Below, piece after piece: positions 58,161 through 64,000 of a stretch of DNA of 64,000 nucleotides. The stretch comes from Amia ocellicauda. Its lineage: Eukaryota > Chordata > Actinopteri > Amiiformes > Amiidae. Positions within the stretch are counted from its first letter, which is position 1. The number at the start of each line of letters is the position of its first letter. The position numbers and the translations under genes are program-made. Location: positions 4,307,001 through 4,371,000 of the forward strand of contig NC_089864.1 in assembly GCF_036373705.1 (NCBI RefSeq), read 5' to 3'. Below the pieces are notes generated by a model, which ran no database searches, was not told the origin of the DNA, and was given only the letters and a program-made list of their open reading frames with translations.

Positions 58161-61047
58161 ATGAGCCACGGAGCCCGGCTGCTCGTCTCCCTCCTCCTGC
58201 GTGAGTACTGAGCCTCGCTGCTCGGCTCTGTGCCACTACCGACATACAAACGGACTGCTTGACGTCTGAGCTCAGCATACAGGAAACACAGATCAGGATC
58301 ACGACAGCGGCGTCGAGCCAACAGCGGCTCAGGGTTACCGATGTGAAGTGCAGAGACGTCGCACATTGACATGTTTATAATTGCGATTCGTGGCAAATTA
58401 ACGGGCGAGACACCGCGACTTAATAAAATAAAATAAAAGCAAAACTAATTCCGACAGATGCATTCTCAGAGATACCGGTCTTGTGTGTGTTCAGCAGACG
58501 TGTGATGAATGTGTGATTTACATGTGATTGTCCTTCCATTGAAGATCTTCAAACTCAAAGCAATTCTCAAAGTGTCCCAGTGAACAACAAGTGCGCAAAT
58601 GATTAGAAATTAGTCCAGGACTGTATAAAATCTAATTCTGGGCAACTGCCTTTTTAAAGATATGTAGATTCTGTCTGTCCTGAGCCGCTCCTCTGTGTCC
58701 CGCTGCTGTAGTGGTGTCTGTCCTGAGCCGCTCCTCTGTGTCCCGCTGCTGTAGTGGTGTCTGTCCTGAGCCGCTCCTCTGTGTCCCGCTGCTGTAGTGG
58801 TGTCTGTCCTGAGCCGCTCCTCTGTGTCCCGCTGCTGTAGTGGTGTCTGTCCTGAGCCGCTCCTCTGTGTCCCGCTGCTGTAGTGGTGTCTGTCCTGAGC
58901 CGCTCCTCTGTGTCCCGCTGCTGTAGTGGTGTCTGTCCTGAGCCGCTCCTCTGTGTCCCGCTGCTGTAGTGGTGTCTGTCCTGAGCCGCTCCTCTGTGTC
59001 CCGCTGCTGTAGTGGTGTCTGTCCTGAGCCGCTCCTCTGTGTCCCGCTGCTGTAGTGGTGTCTGTCCTGAGCCCCTCCTCTGTGTCCCGCTGCTGTAGTG
59101 GTGTCTGTCCTGAGCCGCTCCTCTGTGTCCCGCTGCTGTAGTGGTGTCTGTCCTGAGCCGCTCCTCTGTGTCCCGCTGCTGTAGTGGTGTCTGTCCTGAG
59201 CCGCTCCTCTGTGTCCCGCTGCTGTAGTGGTGTCTGTCCTGAGCCGCTCCTCTGTGTCCCGCTGCTGTAGTGGTGTCTGTCCTGAGCCGCTCCTCTGTGT
59301 CCCGCTGCTGTAGTGGTGTCTGTCCTGAGCCCCTCCTCTGTGTCCCGCTGCTGTAGTGGTGTCTGTCCTGAGCCGCTCCTCTGTGTCCCGCTGCTGTAGT
59401 GGTGTCTGTCCTGAGCCCCTCCTCTGTGTCCCGCTGCTGTAGTGGTGTCTGTCCTGAGCCGCTCCTCTGTGTCCCGCTGCTGTAGTGGTGTCTGTCCTGA
59501 GCCGCTCCTCTGTGTCCCGCTGCTGTAGTGGTGTCTGTCCTGAGCCGCTCCTCTGTGTCCCGCTGCTGTAGTGGTGTCTGTCCTGAGCCGCTCCTCTGTG
59601 TCCCGCTGCTGTAGTGGTGTCTGTCCTGAGCCGCTCCTCTGTGTCCCGCTGCTGTAGTGGTGTCTGTCCTGAGCCCCTCCTCTGTGTCCCGCTGCTGTAG
59701 TGGTGTCTGTCCTGAGCCGCTCCTCTGTGTCCCGCTGCTGTAGTGGTGTCTGTCCTGAGCCGCTCCTCTGTGTCCCGCTGCTGTAGTGGTGTCTGTCCTG
59801 AGCCGCTCCTCTGTGTCCCGCTGCTGTAGTGGTGTCTGTCCTGAGCCGCTCCTCTGTGTCCCGCTGCTGTAGTGGTGTCTGTCCTGAGCCGCTCCTCTGT
59901 GTCCCGCTGCTGTAGTGGTGTCTGTCCTGAGCCGCTCCTCTGTGTCCCGCTGCTGTAGTGGTGTCTGTCCTGAGCCCCTCCTCTGTGTCCCGCTGCTGTA
60001 GTGGTGTCTGTCCTGAGCCGCTCCTCTGTGTCCCGCTGCTGTAGTTCTGGTCCAGCGGGAGAGTCTGTGTGAAGCGGCCGAGCAGCGGACTGTCAGAGCC
60101 GGGGACACTGTCACCCTGGACTGCGGTGTCAGACACCAGAGGGAAACCCTGTGGTTTGGACAGCGAGGCGAGGAGACTCCGTTCCTGGGCATAATAGTCT
60201 CTATAAAATCTGGGACGGATGAGGTTTCCTGTCATTTCTTCCAAGGCTCTGACCCTCGCCTCTCCGCTGCTCTGAAATCCAGCACCCACTCCATCAGTCT
60301 GCGCATCCACAACATCACCGAGGCGGACCTGGCGCTGTACTACTGCGCGGAGAGAGCGGGGGGAGGCTTTATTTTAGGAAATGGGACCAAACTTGTAGAC
60401 GGTGAGAAAACTTCTTCACCCTTGATTCGTGTATTTTGATCAATAATATGTATTACTATTAAAAATATAACTACTATTATTGTAGGACACGTCAGTGGAG
60501 CCCCTGCCCCCTGTGTGCTGAGCTGGGCGCTGCTGGGCTGTGTGTCTGCAGGCTGCCTCCTGCTCTCCGGCTGTCTCTGCTGCCTCTGGAGCAGGAGAGG
60601 TGAGTCTATCCTCTCTGAGGCACTGCAGGGCTGAATAATTTAGAGATTTGGTGTCTCCTCTTTGTATTGATCTCAGATCTTTTCCATTTTCCACATTGTG
60701 CTCCACAGTGCTGCCTTAACTCTATGTCTCTCTGTCTCTCTGTCTTTGTGTCTCTGTGTCCAGGTGGTGTTCAGTGTGTTGGAAGGAGTGAAGGAGCAGT
60801 GCAGGTATTGTGTACAGTCCTGATGGACACACTGTAGAGAACTATACAGTCTGAACTGTAGTGTAGGGTCGAGAGGACCATGGAGCTCAGCTTGTTTTGT
60901 TTTTCCGTGTTTTTGCAGGCAAACGATGTGTGGTCAGTTTATGCCAATGCAGAAATGCACACAGACCCTAACTGCACCCTGACGAGACGAGCTGCAGAGG
61001 AGCGCTCGGTGTATGTTCTCCAGGGTGGGCCGGAACCGGAATTTTAA
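58161..61047 (+). CDS. NITR-like receptor, gene E (5 exons, 226 aa, degenerate ITIM)
   Basis: The exons are 58161-58200 (leader MSHGARLLVSLLL), 60045-60401 (V), 60486-60599 (short stalk and transmembrane), 60764-60804 and 60919-61047. All phases match and the frame is open. The V domain has LVQRESLCEAAEQRTVRAGD, LDCG, LWFGQRG, an extra cysteine in VSCHFF, ADLALYYC and a J-like LGNGTKLVDG. The stalk is only about 9 residues (GHVSGAPAP). The transmembrane exon is identical to those of A and D. The last exon resembles that of D, but its tyrosine motifs are SVYANA and SVYVLQ, and neither has I, V or L at the +3 position. A normal ITIM function is therefore doubtful. Intron 1 has the largest 43-bp minisatellite. 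It could be a decoy or activating partner form, but no charged membrane residue supports the latter. Confidence 0.8.
58672..60044 (+). repeat. 43-bp minisatellite, 31 full units plus partial ends, ending in the V-exon acceptor of gene E
   Basis: CTCTGTGTCC recurs at 58691 and every 43 bp to 60024, and the last partial unit is the V acceptor itself. Five units have GCCCC where the others have GCCGC, at 59071, 59329, 59415, 59673 and 59974. The spacings of 6, 2, 6 and 7 units show block duplication inside the array. Confidence 0.95.
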
Positions 61048-64000
61048 ATACTACTTTGTAGATATTCAAATGTGCCTTTAAATACCATCAGCATTATTTT
61101 CAAAAAGGATTGTTTGATCATTTTTTAAAGACTAATTTATGTAACCAAATCTCATCTGTTTGTAAGAGTGCAGGAAAACGGACCCTGGGCACATTTTACA
61201 GGCTCTTCTAAGGAACCGTATGAAGTGACCCCAGATCAGGTTGCAGACACTTCCTTGCAATTCGTTTCTGTCAAGGGTGTGATAACAACTCCACTAACTA
61301 ACAGGATGGTACTGGTGGTTTCCTGTTCACTGAATAGCCCTTGTTCAAATCCCCTGCACTCTTTATTTAGAACCATTTCCTTGACATTTTATATGACTAC
61401 AATTGATTCTTAAGGCCCTAATTGTGTAACTTATCAAAAATAGAAGTTGGTCGCAGAGATGTGTGAAATGCCTGTATGTAATTTAATTTATGTTTTAAAG
61501 GTGCAGAAATGTGAATATTTTGTTGTATCCTTATACTGAAATATATATTAAATTAAGAAAATCAGGTTTTATAAATTGAAATAGAAATAGCATTTCAACC
61601 AGCCTCATTTCATCCTAACTTTTCGAAAATCATGTTGATATTAGTTGAAAGAATGAAAAAAAAGCTTTTAACTAAACAGATACTGTATCTTTTTATTTGT
61701 TAGCTGGGAGATAGAAAGCAAATTTGCATGTGCAGAAAAGGTATTACAGACAGTATGCAGTTATTAGGTGTTTATTAATGGTGTCTACTAACATGTATGA
61801 ATGCAACAGAAATGGTTGTACTTGTAAGTATGCATTAACCAGACATAAAGCAGTAACTCTATTGTGTGACATTTCACCCCATTTAATAATATAAAACTCA
61901 ATATACAACAATAAATATATACAAGGAAAGAAACAAAATCAAAAGTATAACAAATCGAATCTTACATCAAGTGTATATAAATATGGGGTAATGTAAGTGG
62001 ATAGTGCAAATACACAGATGTGCAAATGAGCAAATAAATAATACACTGTATATATACACTGATCAAAGTGTCCGTGGGTTATTGTCAGCGCTGTTGTTGC
62101 TGTGCTGTGGTCAGTGAGGGTGCTGGTCCTTGGCAGCGTCCGCATTACGGATCTGGGTGGCTTGGGGGTATTATTGCTCCCGAGACTCTCTGTGTTCACC
62201 TTGGAGCTGCTGTAGCATTTCCTGAGCGCAGCAGTGGGGTGCACTTCCCAACCTGCAGGACATCTGCACCAGAAGGAGCAGGACTGATGCCAGGAGAATC
62301 ATTAAGGATCCCAGCCACCCGTACAATGGGCTCCTCCTGGTGCAGATATCCTGCAGGTTGGAAAGTGCACCCCAGGTGGTGCTCTCAGCCAACCGCACCC
62401 CTCCGTGCAGGGTCTTCAGTCCTCAGTATCTCGGGGCCATCCTAGACTTTCCAGACGTCTGAGGTGATGGAGGCGTTCCGTGTCGAGTCCTGTGTGCTGT
62501 GAACGCTGAGGTGCTCACCCTCTCCTCTGGGCCCCCACTGATCCTGAGGAAGTGGTAATGTGTCAAAAATGTTTCAGTGAGCTACACTGAGCAAAGATAT
62601 AAACAGTTTGTCCCAGCACAAGGGCACCTGTATAATGATATTATCTTGGCAAAGGAGAAATACCTCACTAACAGGGATGCAAACAAATCTGTGCACAACA
62701 TTTTAAAGAAATAAGCTTTTTGTGCGACCCCTGTTGTGGAGCCGGCATGACTGGGTTAATGATCGCATTGAAACAAGTAAAACGAAACTGACGTGGGGGA
62801 ATTGTTTCTTCTTCTTCTTCCTGTTTTTGAGTGAATACGGAGAAGTATAGAGTATATACTTTTTTGTGAAGACTTTTTGGGAGTTTTTGCGTGTGGGTGT
62901 GTGTGAAGTGAGACTAAGAGTATAAATGCCTGGAACCGGTCCCTAAAATTACCCAATGTGGAAATTAGACAAGTGATTGTATATATATATATGAACTATA
63001 AGAAAATCACACACACAGAGACGTCCAATATACACACTGGTCTTGGCATGTATAATTCATGTAATTGCTGAAGCGAGTGTTGGTCGCCTCCTGGTGGTGA
63101 TTGTCTGTTTGTATTTATATGTATTGTAATATTTTTTGAATAATACTGATTCGTTTTTGTATTCTGTATAAATAAATTGTTACCTGTTGTCTTTTAATTC
63201 ACGTCTGTGGCTATTCTTATTTGTTTAAGAGGGGCCTGCACTGAGGAACCGGGCCTAGTTATCAGTACTGAGTTGGGTGATATTAAAGGGCTGCAGTCTA
63301 ATCAGAAGCTGCGTGTGTGACGTATGGTTCCATTTGTTACGTATTGTTTTTCGCCTTAAAGATGGAAATCCCTGGGGAGTTTATACATTGATGACACCTT
63401 CCGTTGTACCGACTAAATTATGTTGCTATAGCGTTGTGAGTCATTGAGTGTGAGTGGGAATTTCTTTAATTTTATTATTGTTCTATGATAAAAACCCCGA
63501 TGATTTTATGTTTATGCATTATGAGCGCACTGACAGTGCACGAGTTGTCGCCCAAGAGAGAAGAAACGCAAATCTGCGCAACCTTGTATCAACTGACCGG
63601 TAGGCCATCGTTACAGCTGCTTCTTGATTATTTCTAGGTTTGTATCGTAGTACGACACGATCTGTGTGTCCTGTATGTTTTAATCCGAATTGGGGTTAAG
63701 TGCAAATTATTTTCTGGATTCGCGACAGACTTGAAATTGTTTCTGTAATTGATCACATTGGAATCGAAATACATTGACCCACATTCTCGTGTGTGTCTAC
63801 TGCGTTTTCTTCGTAATTTGTCTCTACTTTCCTCTGAACACTATTTTGGATATAGTAAAAAGACGTAATTGGAGAAGTTTCTTTGCAGTAGTTATTTAAT
63901 GACTATATAAACTGGGAATCCCTGCCTGTGCAGGGCTCATGTTCTCCCTGTGTCCGCATCTCTGCGCAGCTCCACCAATGGGATCGGAGGGATTCTGCAG
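61048..64000. other. 3' flank of gene E and unannotated sequence
   Basis: No exon, RNA gene or transposon with clear ends was recognised. An imperfect hairpin lies at 62237-62373. The sequence at 62060-62500 looks like an old LINE-derived repeat but shows no decisive motif. Confidence 0.4.
62237..62373. repeat. Imperfect inverted repeat
   Basis: Arm 62237-62279 (GGGTGCACTTCCCAACCTGC) and arm 62330-62373 (GCAGGTTGGAAAGTGCACCC) are complementary with a few mismatches, around a 50-bp spacer. Confidence 0.75.

Noticed and set aside
57885-58302. Open frames upstream of gene E
   Set aside because: They overlap the E leader and promoter in other frames, with no recognisable motif.
58610-60310. 566-aa and 512-aa minus-strand ORFs over the gene E array
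   Set aside because: They are antisense readings of a 43-bp tandem repeat with no antisense stop; the plus strand holds the real V exon. The same applies to 1913-3040.

Overview
The window is animal nuclear DNA, almost certainly from a ray-finned fish. It has split genes with GT-AG introns, immunoglobulin-superfamily receptor genes, Tc1/mariner, hAT, L2-like and CR1-like repeats, LTR-element fossils and many microsatellites. I cannot fix the species. The receptor type (V domain with a joining-like motif encoded in the same exon, ITIM tail) is that of the novel immune-type receptors (NITRs) of bony fishes.

Two receptor families are interleaved. (1) NITR-like genes, called A, D, E, F and G here: A (+, 798-8035), D (-, 33325-30650), F (-, 55701-53357), E (+, 58161-61047), and the leader exon of G (-, 434-392), whose remainder lies off the left edge. 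Each has a short leader exon, one V exon ending in a J-like FGN.TRLVY motif, a stalk plus transmembrane exon, a small cytoplasmic exon and a last exon with tyrosine motifs. A, D and E are open from ATG to stop in every exon with matching splice phases. F is open by two alternative in-frame splice routes. (2) B (-, 16479-11812) and C (+, 38436-40397) encode type I membrane proteins with a B7/butyrophilin-like V-set domain followed by one (B) or two (C) unusual Ig-like domains that lack the normal cysteine pair. Their tails have no ITIM. An orphan exon fragment at 47173-47252 belongs to the same domain type.

The most striking feature is a 43-bp minisatellite in intron 1 of A, D and E. In each gene it runs directly into the splice acceptor of the V exon and is always in the same orientation relative to the gene. 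Each unit is a copy of the polypyrimidine tract and TAG acceptor, so the V exon lies behind 12 to 31 or more reiterated acceptor-like sites. Using any upstream site would give a frameshift or a stop. F has no array, and an L2-like fragment lies next to its acceptor instead. Other notable features are a near-perfect 238-bp inverted repeat carrying the divergent leaders and presumed promoters of G and A, a GC donor plus tandem acceptors in F, and patchy near-identity between paralogs that suggests gene conversion.

The rest is mostly mobile DNA: three copies of a Tc1/mariner DD36E element (two with intact 346-aa transposases), several deleted Tc1-like copies, hAT-type MITEs with 8-bp target duplications, L2-like and CR1-like LINE 3' ends, a retrovirus-like gag plus LTR fossil (about 23.8-27.7 kb) and a Ty3/gypsy chromovirus fossil (about 47.9-51.5 kb). 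The last 3 kb (61-64 kb) hold nothing I can name.
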